DNA from: an uncultured Nioella sp.
GTDB taxonomy: Bacteria > Pseudomonadota > Alphaproteobacteria > Rhodobacterales > Rhodobacteraceae
Assembly: GCA_947495575.1 (NCBI GenBank)
Contig: CANLZL010000001.1
Location: 62,001-126,000, forward strand
Length of the DNA stretch: 64,000 bases
Direction: 5' to 3'
Shown: positions 43,844 through 50,922 of the stretch, one piece after another
How positions within the stretch are numbered: the stretch's first letter is position 1
How the letters are laid out: each line of letters opens with the position of its first letter
Program-made: the position numbers and the translations under genes
Notes under the pieces: generated by a model
The model's input: the letters and a program-made list of their open reading frames with translations, nothing else
Database searches by the model: none
What the model was told of the DNA's origin: nothing

Positions 43844-44876
43844 GTCCGGCCCTTCTACGACTGTGATCGAATTTCGCATTGGCGCGGAACCCGGCAAGCG
43901 GCTTGATAAAGCACTGGCCCGCGATGTGCCAGAGGAAGCGTCGTTGAGCCGGTCGCGATTGGCGAAGCTGTTGGAAGCGGGCGCCGTTTCGGTAAACGGA
44001 GCCATCCAAACTGATGCCAAGGCTCGCCCGACTGAAGGGGATCAGGTGGAAATCACCGTAGATGAAGCGGTGGATACCGATACATTGCCCGAAGATATTC
44101 CGTTGAACATCTTGCATGAAGATGAGGACCTCATCGTCGTGAACAAGCCTGTCGGCATGGTGGTTCATCCCGCGCCGGGCAGTCCGACGGGAACCTTGGT
44201 GAATGCTTTGCTGCACCATTTTGGCGGCAGGCTGTCTGGCATCGGCGGCGAAAAGCGGCCGGGGATTGTACACCGGATCGACAAGGACACTTCAGGCCTA
44301 TTGGTCGTTGCGAAATCAGACAAGGCGCATCACGGGCTTGCTGCTCAGTTTGAAAAGCACACCGTCGACCGGCATTACCTGGCCATTTGTCACGGTGTGC
44401 CCGATGCCTCTGACCCGCGGCTGCGGGGGCTGGCAGGGATTAGTTTCGAGACGGGGAACATCCTGAAAGTGACAACGCATCTTGCACGCCATAAAACTGA
44501 CCGGCAGCGACAGGCAGTCTTGTTTCAAGGTGGACGCCATGCCGTTACCCGGGCCCGGATCGAAGAAAGCTTCGGCCCGGTCGCCCTGATCAACTGCTGG
44601 CTGGAAACAGGCCGAACGCATCAGATCCGGGTGCATATGTCATATGCCGGGCACGCGCTGATTGGCGACCAAACCTATGGCGGCCGTCGCCGGGTGTCTG
44701 CCAAGGCGATGGGAGAGCCGGTTGCCGATCTTCTGAATGGGTTTCCCCGGCAAGCCCTGCATGCCGCGACACTTGGCTTTGTGCATCCTGTCACCAAAGA
44801 ACACTTGAGCTTCTCTGCGCCGCTACCCCCAGATATGGCGGAGTTGCTGTCATCATTGCGCGATTTGGGCCAGTAA
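43842..44876 (+). CDS. RluA-family 23S rRNA pseudouridine synthase (RluD-like)
   Basis: 344 aa from ATG 43842. An N-terminal S4 RNA-binding domain (about residues 15-75; RLDKALAR, LSRSRLAKLLEAGAVSVNGAI) is followed by the catalytic domain with VVNKPVGMVVHPAPGS, the active-site Asp in HRIDKDTSGLLVVAKSD (about residues 144-160), and the LETGRTHQIRVHMSYAGHALIGDQTYGG block. RluD modifies helix 69 of 23S rRNA, but RluC cannot be excluded. rpoH follows after 179 bases. Confidence 0.93.
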   Translation: MSGPSTTVIEFRIGAEPGKRLDKALARDVPEEASLSRSRLAKLLEAGAVSVNGAIQTDAKARPTEGDQVEITVDEAVDTDTLPEDIPLNILHEDEDLIVVNKPVGMVVHPAPGSPTGTLVNALLHHFGGRLSGIGGEKRPGIVHRIDKDTSGLLVVAKSDKAHHGLAAQFEKHTVDRHYLAICHGVPDASDPRLRGLAGISFETGNILKVTTHLARHKTDRQRQAVLFQGGRHAVTRARIEESFGPVALINCWLETGRTHQIRVHMSYAGHALIGDQTYGGRRRVSAKAMGEPVADLLNGFPRQALHAATLGFVHPVTKEHLSFSAPLPPDMAELLSSLRDLGQ

Positions 44877-44970
44877 CCTGTGCGCACTTGCACGTGAGAT
44901 CGGTGTAACATGGATTGCAGTGCGCGGGCTCCATGGATTAAACCTCTGTTCATGAATTTGACCCATAGCC

Positions 44971-44999
44971 CTTGAACCGGGCAATGATCTCCACCATCT
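44971..44999 (+). promoter_or_regulatory. sigma-32-type (heat-shock) promoter upstream of rpoH
   Basis: CTTGAA at 44971-44976, preceded by CC, matches the sigma-32 -35 element (CCCTTGAA). After a 15-base spacer, CACCATCT at 44992-44999 matches the -10 element CCCCATNT at seven of eight positions. It lies 57 bases before the rpoH start and implies positive autoregulation, as known for some alphaproteobacterial rpoH genes. A further AT-rich stretch (45005-45030) may hold a housekeeping promoter. Confidence 0.6.
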
Positions 45000-45055
45000 A
45001 AGCTAAAGTTAATGTTGTTTACATTAGGTGGTCATCGAAAAGGGGGAATGGAAAC

Positions 45056-45952
45056 GTGAGCAATTATACAAACCTCCCGGCGCCGTCGCCGGAACAAGGC
45101 CTGAACCGTTACCTTCAGGAAATTCGGAAGTTCCCGATGTTGGAGCCCGAAGAAGAATACATGCTGGCCAAGCGGTGGGTCGACCATGAAGATAGCGCTG
45201 CGGCTCATAAAATGGTCACGTCGCATCTGCGTTTGGCGGCCAAGATCGCCATGGGCTATCGCGGTTATGGATTGCCCCAGGCCGAAGTGATTTCCGAGGC
45301 CAATGTCGGCCTTATGCAAGCAGTCAAGAAATTCGACCCCGAAAAAGGCTTCCGCCTTGCGACCTATGCCATGTGGTGGATCCGTGCCTCGATTCAGGAA
45401 TACGTTCTGCGGTCCTGGTCGATGGTAAAGCTGGGTACTACCTCTGCGCAAAAGAAGCTTTTCTTTAACCTGCGTAAGGCGAAAGCTCGGATCGGCGCGT
45501 TGGAAGACGGCGATTTGCGTCCTGAAAACGTGGCTCAGATTGCGCATGACCTTGGTGTGACCGAGGATGAAGTGATCTCGATGAACCGCCGCATGTCTGG
45601 CGGGGACGCCTCGTTGAATGCGATGGTTGGATCCGAAGGCGAAGGTGCCACCCAATGGCAGGATTGGCTGGAAGACGAAGATGCCAATACTGCCGCCGAC
45701 TATGAAGAAAAAGATGAGATGACGGCGCGCATGGCGCTGATGAATGAGGCGATGGAGGTTCTGAACGAGCGGGAACGCGATATTCTGACCAAACGCCGTT
45801 TGCAGGATCAGCCGATGACGCTAGAGGACCTTTCCGGTGTCTATGATGTCAGCCGCGAACGTATTCGCCAGATCGAAGTCCGGGCGTTTGAAAAGCTGCA
45901 AAAGCGTATGCGTGAAATGGCACGTCAGCAGGGCATGCTAACGCCAGCCTGA
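45056..45952 (+). CDS. rpoH: RNA polymerase sigma factor RpoH (sigma-32)
   Basis: 298 aa. It starts at GTG 45056, with AGGGGGAATGGAAAC upstream. Sigma region 2 is [45 protein letters not shown]-like (about residues 80-130). The RpoH box [15 protein letters not shown] follows at about 139-153. Region 4 is [14 protein letters not shown]...[25 protein letters not shown]. It directs transcription of heat-shock genes. Two or more rpoH paralogs are common in Rhodobacteraceae, and which one this is cannot be decided here. Confidence 0.95.
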   Translation: [298 protein letters not shown]

Positions 45953-45973
45953 ACCAAACTCTCCGCACAAGAC

Positions 45974-46008
45974 ATGGCCTGCCTTCCCGGCGGGCCATTT
46001 TTGTTTTA
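45974..46008 (+). terminator. intrinsic terminator of rpoH
   Basis: ATGGCCTGCC (45974-45983) pairs with GGCGGGCCAT (45989-45998, one G-T pair) and is followed by a run TTTTTGTTTT. It sits 22 bases after the rpoH stop and in front of the oxidoreductase gene. Confidence 0.88.
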
Positions 46009-46040
46009 TCGTTCAAATTAAATGTGGAGGATAAAGCGCA

Positions 46041-47012
46041 ATGACCAAGCCAATCAGATGGGGTGTTCTGGGCGCCGCGAATTTCGCGCGCACTACGATG
46101 GCGCCGGCCATTCATCACGCCGATGATGCCGTTCTTGCTGCGGTGGCAACCAACACTCCGTCTAAGGCCGTGCCATTTCAGGCGATGGCGCCCGGTCTAC
46201 GTGTTCATGACAGCTATGCGGACCTTTTGGACGATCCCGAGATTGATGCGGTCTACATACCGTTGCCTAATGCGATGCATGTCGACTGGACCCGGAAGGC
46301 GGCGGATGCAGGCAAGCACGTTCTGACGGAAAAGCCGATCGCGATGAATGTCAGCGAAATAGATGAGCTGATTGCGCTGCGCGACAGATCCGGCCTGATG
46401 ATCGCAGAGGCTTACATGATCCCGCATCACCCGCAGTGGAAGCTTGTGCGGGAGTTGGTGCAGGGAGGAGAGATTGGCCGGATCTTGCACATTGATGGCT
46501 ATTTCACCTTCCAGCTGACAGATCCGGCAAATATTCGCCTCAATCCGGATACAGGCGGCGGCGTCACACGCGATATCGGAGTCTATACTTTGGGTAGTGC
46601 CCGGCTGGTCATGGGACTTGAGCCGACCAATGTCGCCTCAAAAATCAAATGGGAAAATGGCGTCGACCTTTCGACGCGTATTTGGGCTGACTATGGCGAC
46701 ACGACGGCTGCGGTTTACATGAGCATGGCAGCCCCTAACCGCCAACGCGTTACCTATCATGGCACCGAGGGCCGGATTGAACTGGACGCGCCGTTTAATC
46801 CGGTTTCTTACACCGAGGCCGCTATTCACCTGATCCGTACAAATGGCCGGGAGGAAGTCACCCGGTTTCCTATGGCACGACAATATGTAAATCAGGTCGA
46901 AGCATTTGGCCGTTCGATCCGCGAAGGGGCAGATTACCCCGTTCCACTGGAGTTTTCACGCGGAACGCAAGCTGCAATCGAAGCGGTTTTTGCGGGTGAA
47001 GTTCCAAGCTAG
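46041..47012 (+). CDS. Gfo/Idh/MocA-family NAD(P)-dependent oxidoreductase
   Basis: 323 aa. The N-terminal Rossmann domain has WGVLGAANFARTTMAPAI (residues 7-24) and the hallmark AGKHVLTEKPIAM (about 90-102, with the catalytic EKP). The C-terminal alpha/beta domain has DGYFTFQLTDPANIRLNPDTGGGVTRDIGVY, with the conserved D-(I/V)-G-x-Y near residue 175. Members act on sugars, inositols or dihydrodiols, and the substrate is not apparent. GGAGGATAAAGCGC precedes the ATG. The gene is not obviously coupled to the halogenase gene 124 bases downstream. Confidence 0.9.
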   Translation: MTKPIRWGVLGAANFARTTMAPAIHHADDAVLAAVATNTPSKAVPFQAMAPGLRVHDSYADLLDDPEIDAVYIPLPNAMHVDWTRKAADAGKHVLTEKPIAMNVSEIDELIALRDRSGLMIAEAYMIPHHPQWKLVRELVQGGEIGRILHIDGYFTFQLTDPANIRLNPDTGGGVTRDIGVYTLGSARLVMGLEPTNVASKIKWENGVDLSTRIWADYGDTTAAVYMSMAAPNRQRVTYHGTEGRIELDAPFNPVSYTEAAIHLIRTNGREEVTRFPMARQYVNQVEAFGRSIREGADYPVPLEFSRGTQAAIEAVFAGEVPS

Positions 47013-47136
47013 CTTTCGCAGCGCCCTTTTTTCTTGGCAGACGCCGCGGCCACACCCTAAGCTCACCGTAAGTCATCGTGGCGGGCAGGCGACCAGTATT
47101 CCTGTCGGCCAATTGAGCTGAAGGAGGAGCCTTGCC

Positions 47137-48837
47137 ATGGGTAAACCGATCAAATCCGTGACGATAATTGGCGGCGGAACGGCCGGGTGGCTGAGCGCGC
47201 TGATGATCCAGACCTATTTTCAGCGGAACAGCAACAATCACCGCTCGATGAAGGTAACCGTGATCGAGTCGCCGGATGTTCCGACCGTCGGAGTGGGCGA
47301 AGCCACCGTGCCAGGCATGCCGCGCACTTTGCGCAACGCTGGAATATCGGAAGGAGAGTTTTTCAAGACCTGCAATGCCTCGTTCAAACTGGGTGTGCTA
47401 TTCTCGAATTGGAATGTCGATAAATCCGGCGCACCCATCGAATATGTAAATCCATTTTCTGGCCCCAATCACATTGGCGGGCTGGATCAGGCCTATTACT
47501 ACTTGCAAAACGGTGCCGGACCGTTCGATTTCGCGCAAACCTTCTCGCCGTCGGTGGATTTGGGCCGTGCATGCAAAGGGCCGCGTCCCCTGGGGGAAAA
47601 GCCCTACGCGATGAAAGTCGGCCATGCCTACCACCTGGATGCTGGTAAATTCGCGGGCATGCTGCAGCGAATTTGCACCGATCGTGGGGCAATCCATATT
47701 CGCGAAAACGTTGTCGATGTGGAACAAGATGAACGGGGGTATGTGACAGCCGTTCAATTGCAGGAGTCAGGGCGCCATCCAACCGAACTGATCATCGATT
47801 GCACCGGGTTCCGGGGCATTGTCATCAACGAGGTGCTGAAAGAGCCGTTTATTTCCTACTCCAATTACCTTGCAAATGACCGGGCGATGGCGGTGCAAAT
47901 TCCGCATCCCAACCCCGAAAAAATCCCCTCACTGACGCGTTCCTATGCGTTGGGGGCGGGCTGGGTTTGGCGAGTGCCACTCTTTAATCGGATAGGCACC
48001 GGCTATGTCTATTCCTCGGCCCACCGAACGGATGAACAGGCTCGCGACGAATTTATCGCGCATTTAGGCGACACCTGGAACGGGGTCGAGCCTAGGGTCA
48101 TTCCGATGCGGGTTGGGCGCGGCAGAAATGCCTGGGTTAAGAACGTTATTGCCGTTGGTTTGTCAGGCGGCTTCATCGAGCCGTTGGAATCCACCGCTAT
48201 CCACATGATCGATACCTCCATCCGCTGGCTGACCACCTATTTCCCGGACAATGATTACGCAGAGCCGCTAAGGGCGCGGTTCAACAAGTTGGTCAGCAGC
48301 CTTTATGACGAAGTGCGTGACTTCATCTGTTTGCATTACGCATTGGGCAATCGGACGGACGATCAATACTGGATTGATGCCCGTGAAGCGCTGGATGTGC
48401 CTGACAGCCTTGCCGAAAACCTGGAGCTGTGGCGTCATACTTTGCCGGGGCCATATGATCTCGAATTTGCGTCTTTGTTCTCATCCGCGACCTATCAGGC
48501 GGTATTGATGGGTAAACGCGTATATGAAACCGATTATGCGGCACCGGGCTTTGCCCGAAATGTCCAGTTGCGCAGCGATCTTTGGGACGGATATTTGCAA
48601 AAGGCGCGTGGCACGGTCGATGCGATTGTTCGCGACATGGCCGATCACAAAACACTGCTGCGGGAATTGCGCGGCGAACTACCAAAACCGAAGCCAGCAC
48701 CCAATTTCGTAATGGCGCAACCAACTGTTGCGATGCCCGGAACGCCGCCACCGAAGATCTCGATCAATCCAAGTCCTGCGCCCGCGCCAGATGCTGGGCA
48801 GGAAAATCCAGATGATGATGAAGTCAGTATTTTGTAG
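47137..48837 (+). CDS. flavin-dependent (tryptophan-type) halogenase
   Basis: 566 aa, led by AAGGAGGAG. The FAD motif is IIGGGTAGWLSA (residues 10-21). The catalytic Lys is K84 in NASFKLGVLFSNW. The W-x-W-x-(I/V)-P signature WVWRVP is at 276-281. The catalytic Glu is E351 in IEPLESTA, where Ala replaces the usual Gly of PLESTG in the chloride site. It should form hypohalous acid from FADH2, O2 and halide and halogenate an aromatic substrate, not necessarily tryptophan. The last 50 or so residues are a Pro-rich, disordered tail. No flavin reductase is adjacent. Confidence 0.92.
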   Translation: MGKPIKSVTIIGGGTAGWLSALMIQTYFQRNSNNHRSMKVTVIESPDVPTVGVGEATVPGMPRTLRNAGISEGEFFKTCNASFKLGVLFSNWNVDKSGAPIEYVNPFSGPNHIGGLDQAYYYLQNGAGPFDFAQTFSPSVDLGRACKGPRPLGEKPYAMKVGHAYHLDAGKFAGMLQRICTDRGAIHIRENVVDVEQDERGYVTAVQLQESGRHPTELIIDCTGFRGIVINEVLKEPFISYSNYLANDRAMAVQIPHPNPEKIPSLTRSYALGAGWVWRVPLFNRIGTGYVYSSAHRTDEQARDEFIAHLGDTWNGVEPRVIPMRVGRGRNAWVKNVIAVGLSGGFIEPLESTAIHMIDTSIRWLTTYFPDNDYAEPLRARFNKLVSSLYDEVRDFICLHYALGNRTDDQYWIDAREALDVPDSLAENLELWRHTLPGPYDLEFASLFSSATYQAVLMGKRVYETDYAAPGFARNVQLRSDLWDGYLQKARGTVDAIVRDMADHKTLLRELRGELPKPKPAPNFVMAQPTVAMPGTPPPKISINPSPAPAPDAGQENPDDDEVSIL

Positions 48838-48856
48838 ACCTGCTGGAGGAATGCCG

Positions 48857-49126
48857 ATGGCCGGAGGATCGGCCAAGGATGGCGCCGTGAGCGAGCAGAT
48901 TGAGGCGTCTTTCACCGATGAACTAGAGCGCATGAAAGCGCGCAAGGCACCCCAAGGGGAGAGCCTGAGCCATTGTGCCGAATGCGAGGAGCCGATCCCA
49001 AGGGCGCGCCGCCGGGCCATTCCCGGTGTCAAACTGTGTATTGAGTGTCGGTCGAGCATTGACGCCGCTCATCAGCGGCGAGCCGGAATCAACCGGCGCG
49101 GGTCCGAGGATTCTCAGTTGAAGTAG
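48857..49126 (+). CDS. DksA/TraR-type C4 zinc-finger protein
   Basis: 89 aa. The ATG at 48857 is chosen because GGAGG lies eight bases upstream; ATG 48851 is too close to it. The C-terminal half is the DksA/TraR zinc finger, HCAECEEPIPRARRRAIPGVKLCIECRSSID, with the four Cys at C-x2-C...C-x2-C spacing. The N-terminal coiled coil of full DksA is nearly absent, so it resembles the short TraR-like or phage-type forms that bind RNA polymerase. It lies 19 bases after the halogenase stop, probably cotranscribed. Confidence 0.88.
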   Translation: MAGGSAKDGAVSEQIEASFTDELERMKARKAPQGESLSHCAECEEPIPRARRRAIPGVKLCIECRSSIDAAHQRRAGINRRGSEDSQLK

Positions 49127-49234
49127 GATAAATCGAGAAAAATGGTTATCGGCCCTTGATCTTGCCGCCCTCAGTCTCCATGTTGATAGTGTCACAAGGA
49201 CATTTACAAGATCACATTTCGAACGGAGGCGATA

Positions 49235-49561
49235 ATGCGCAATCTTATTCTTTCACTGGCTCTCATCGGTACAACCCTGGCTGCTGCCCCCATGGCCTCA
49301 GCCCAGTCGACTGGATTTGCTGTATTCGGCAACAATATTTCCGGCCTGATGGGATCGGCCCCGATCACCTATGCAACGCCAGGCAATGCCAACTATGCCA
49401 ACGGTTGGCGCCAATGGTCGCAGACCTACAACAACGCCACCGACGCGTTCCGCACCCTGTGCCGTTGGAACTGGGGTGGCGGGCACCGTGGGGCGGTCGC
49501 GCCAGATGCTACACCCGCCGCTTGCGCCGCGGTGTGCAACGGAAACGCCTCCTGCCAGTAG
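49235..49561 (+). CDS. small secreted protein of unknown function
   Basis: 108 aa. Residues 1-23 are a clear signal peptide ending MASAQ. The mature 85 residues are rich in Asn, Gly, Trp and Ala, with a QWSQTYNNATDAFRTLCRWNWGGGHRG segment and Cys residues in TLCRW, AACAAVCNG and SCQ near the end, probably two disulphides. GAACGGAGG precedes the ATG. I know no family. An excellent terminator follows. Confidence 0.8.
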   Translation: MRNLILSLALIGTTLAAAPMASAQSTGFAVFGNNISGLMGSAPITYATPGNANYANGWRQWSQTYNNATDAFRTLCRWNWGGGHRGAVAPDATPAACAAVCNGNASCQ

Positions 49562-49583
49562 AACTTGATTTGGTGGGTGGAAC

Positions 49584-49620
49584 GGGTCTCTTCCTTCCGG
49601 GGAAGGGGCCCTTTTCTTTT
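49584..49620 (+). terminator. intrinsic terminator of the secreted-protein gene
   Basis: GGGTCTCTTCC (49584-49594) pairs with GGAAGGGGCCC (49601-49611) over 11 bp with three wobble pairs and a 6-base loop. It is followed by TTTTCTTTT. The T-run touches the stop codon of the convergent regulator gene. Confidence 0.88.
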
Positions 49621-50623
49621 AACCTACACTCAATAGTAGTCGCACAAGAGCGGTCTGGCTGTTCACTCCGGTCTTTTCATATAGCCGCGTCAGGTGGGTT
49701 CGGGCGGTGTTGATGCTGATGCCCTCGGCCCTTGCAGCCTCTTTCAAGTTACAGCCCTGTGCAATGTGTCGCGCGATCCGTGACTGTCCGTCGGATAGGG
49801 AAAACACCGTGGCGGCAACCGCCAGACGGCGTTCGAGGCGGCTCTCGATATCCGTGAACAGATTGGTCAGTCCGTTTTGAACTTCGATCTGGCACAGGAT
49901 CGTCCTGCCAACATCGTCCTCGCCCAGGATGACCGGAAAGCCAAAGGGCGCCCCGGTCGACTCGGCGTGTCGCTGCAAATCGAAAAACCCCTGAACCTTT
50001 CCCGCCTTGCGAATGGCCTCTTGCAGAACCCGATCCCAAGCTGGTCGGCGCGACCGCAACCGACCCTGCGATAGCATGAAAACCGGGTGACCGGTTAAGG
50101 CGGCCAGCGTTTCCGGCGCGGCCCAGATCACCTTTCCCTTGTCGTCGAGCGAGATCATGCCAGCCTCTGACAGCGCGCCGTTCTGCCGGATCATGCAGGC
50201 GAGGTAGGAAATGCGCCATCCATCCCGGCCACGGGTCAAAATCCGGGTTTCTACCGTTTGGGTGGCGCGTCCATCGGCGTAGTGGCCGTTCTGCTCGTAG
50301 ATGACCCATGCCATGTTGTCGTCGATGGTGACCTGCGCGTTGCAGTTGGAAAACCCGGCAAGGTCGCAAGCAACATCTCCGGCAATTACATCCGCCGTAG
50401 AGCGCGCGACCCGGTCCCACCCGCTTTCGACGATTACGCCGAAGGTGGATGAAGCAAAGATATTCTGTGTATTCTCGTCTTGAGACCAGCATTGTGCCCA
50501 TGCATCGAAATCTCGGTCGAGAAAGGCCTGCGTTTCGCGCTCGACGAGGGCAAGGATCTCGGCCCTATCACAGGCATCGGGGTCTGTTGCGGCAAGCTGC
50601 GGCATGGGTTGCATGTTACGCAT
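49619..50623 (-). CDS. LuxR-type regulator with N-terminal NTF2-like domain (paralog A)
   Basis: 334 aa from ATG 50623, which overlaps the stop of the upstream small gene by 8 bases. Residues about 15-130 look like a SnoaL/NTF2-type fold (EILALVERETQAFLDRDFDAWAQCWSQDE, ARILTRGRDGWRISYLACM-like end). A middle region (about 140-260) contains FGFPVILGEDDVGRTILCQIEV. Residues about 272-330 are a LuxR helix-turn-helix (LSDGQSRIARHIAQGCNLKEAARAEGISINTARTHLTRLYEK). It is clearly homologous to the protein at 57104-58087. The ligand is unknown; there is no autoinducer domain of the classic LuxR kind. Confidence 0.85.
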   Translation of the reverse strand: MRNMQPMPQLAATDPDACDRAEILALVERETQAFLDRDFDAWAQCWSQDENTQNIFASSTFGVIVESGWDRVARSTADVIAGDVACDLAGFSNCNAQVTIDDNMAWVIYEQNGHYADGRATQTVETRILTRGRDGWRISYLACMIRQNGALSEAGMISLDDKGKVIWAAPETLAALTGHPVFMLSQGRLRSRRPAWDRVLQEAIRKAGKVQGFFDLQRHAESTGAPFGFPVILGEDDVGRTILCQIEVQNGLTNLFTDIESRLERRLAVAATVFSLSDGQSRIARHIAQGCNLKEAARAEGISINTARTHLTRLYEKTGVNSQTALVRLLLSVG

Positions 50624-50807
50624 TAACCCGGCGGCGCGCAAATTTCGACGAATAGGTCCTGCCAAGCGCAGGCCGGATCAGCCCGAACAGCGCCCTAACG
50701 CCCCGCCGCAGCCGCAAAAGCCCGTCGAAATACGGCTGGTTGTAAAAGGCGTCAACGTCTTGGCGGGGGTCCAGCTTGCGGGATGCAAGATACAGGCTCG
50801 GGTCCAT
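50616..50807 (-). CDS. small basic protein upstream of NTF2-LuxR regulator A
   Basis: 63 aa. A strong Shine-Dalgarno (AAGGAG, 7 bases before the ATG at 50807) supports translation. The first half is polar (DPRQDVDAFYNQPYFDGLLRLRRG). The second half has a short hydrophobic stretch (VRALFGLIRPALG) and a basic end (SKFARRR). I know no family. Its stop overlaps the start of the regulator gene (ATGCGTAA), so the two are translationally coupled and probably work together. Confidence 0.65.
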   Translation of the reverse strand: MDPSLYLASRKLDPRQDVDAFYNQPYFDGLLRLRRGVRALFGLIRPALGRTYSSKFARRRVNA

Positions 50808-50873
50808 TATGAGTCTCCTTTGCGGGTAGGGGCTGAGGCCCCGTCACCTACAAAGATGGCCGAAAATGCACCG

Positions 50874-50905
50874 GCCCCTTGTCATCCGAATCGACCACAA
50901 GGGGC
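50874..50905 (-). terminator. hairpin behind pepF
   Basis: GCCCCTTGT (50874-50882) and ACAAGGGGC (50897-50905) form a perfect 9-bp stem with a 14-base loop, 17 bases after the pepF stop on the minus strand. The U-tract is poor, so it may act as a partial terminator before the small gene and regulator. Confidence 0.5.
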
Positions 50906-50922
50906 AGAAAATAGAGATTTTC

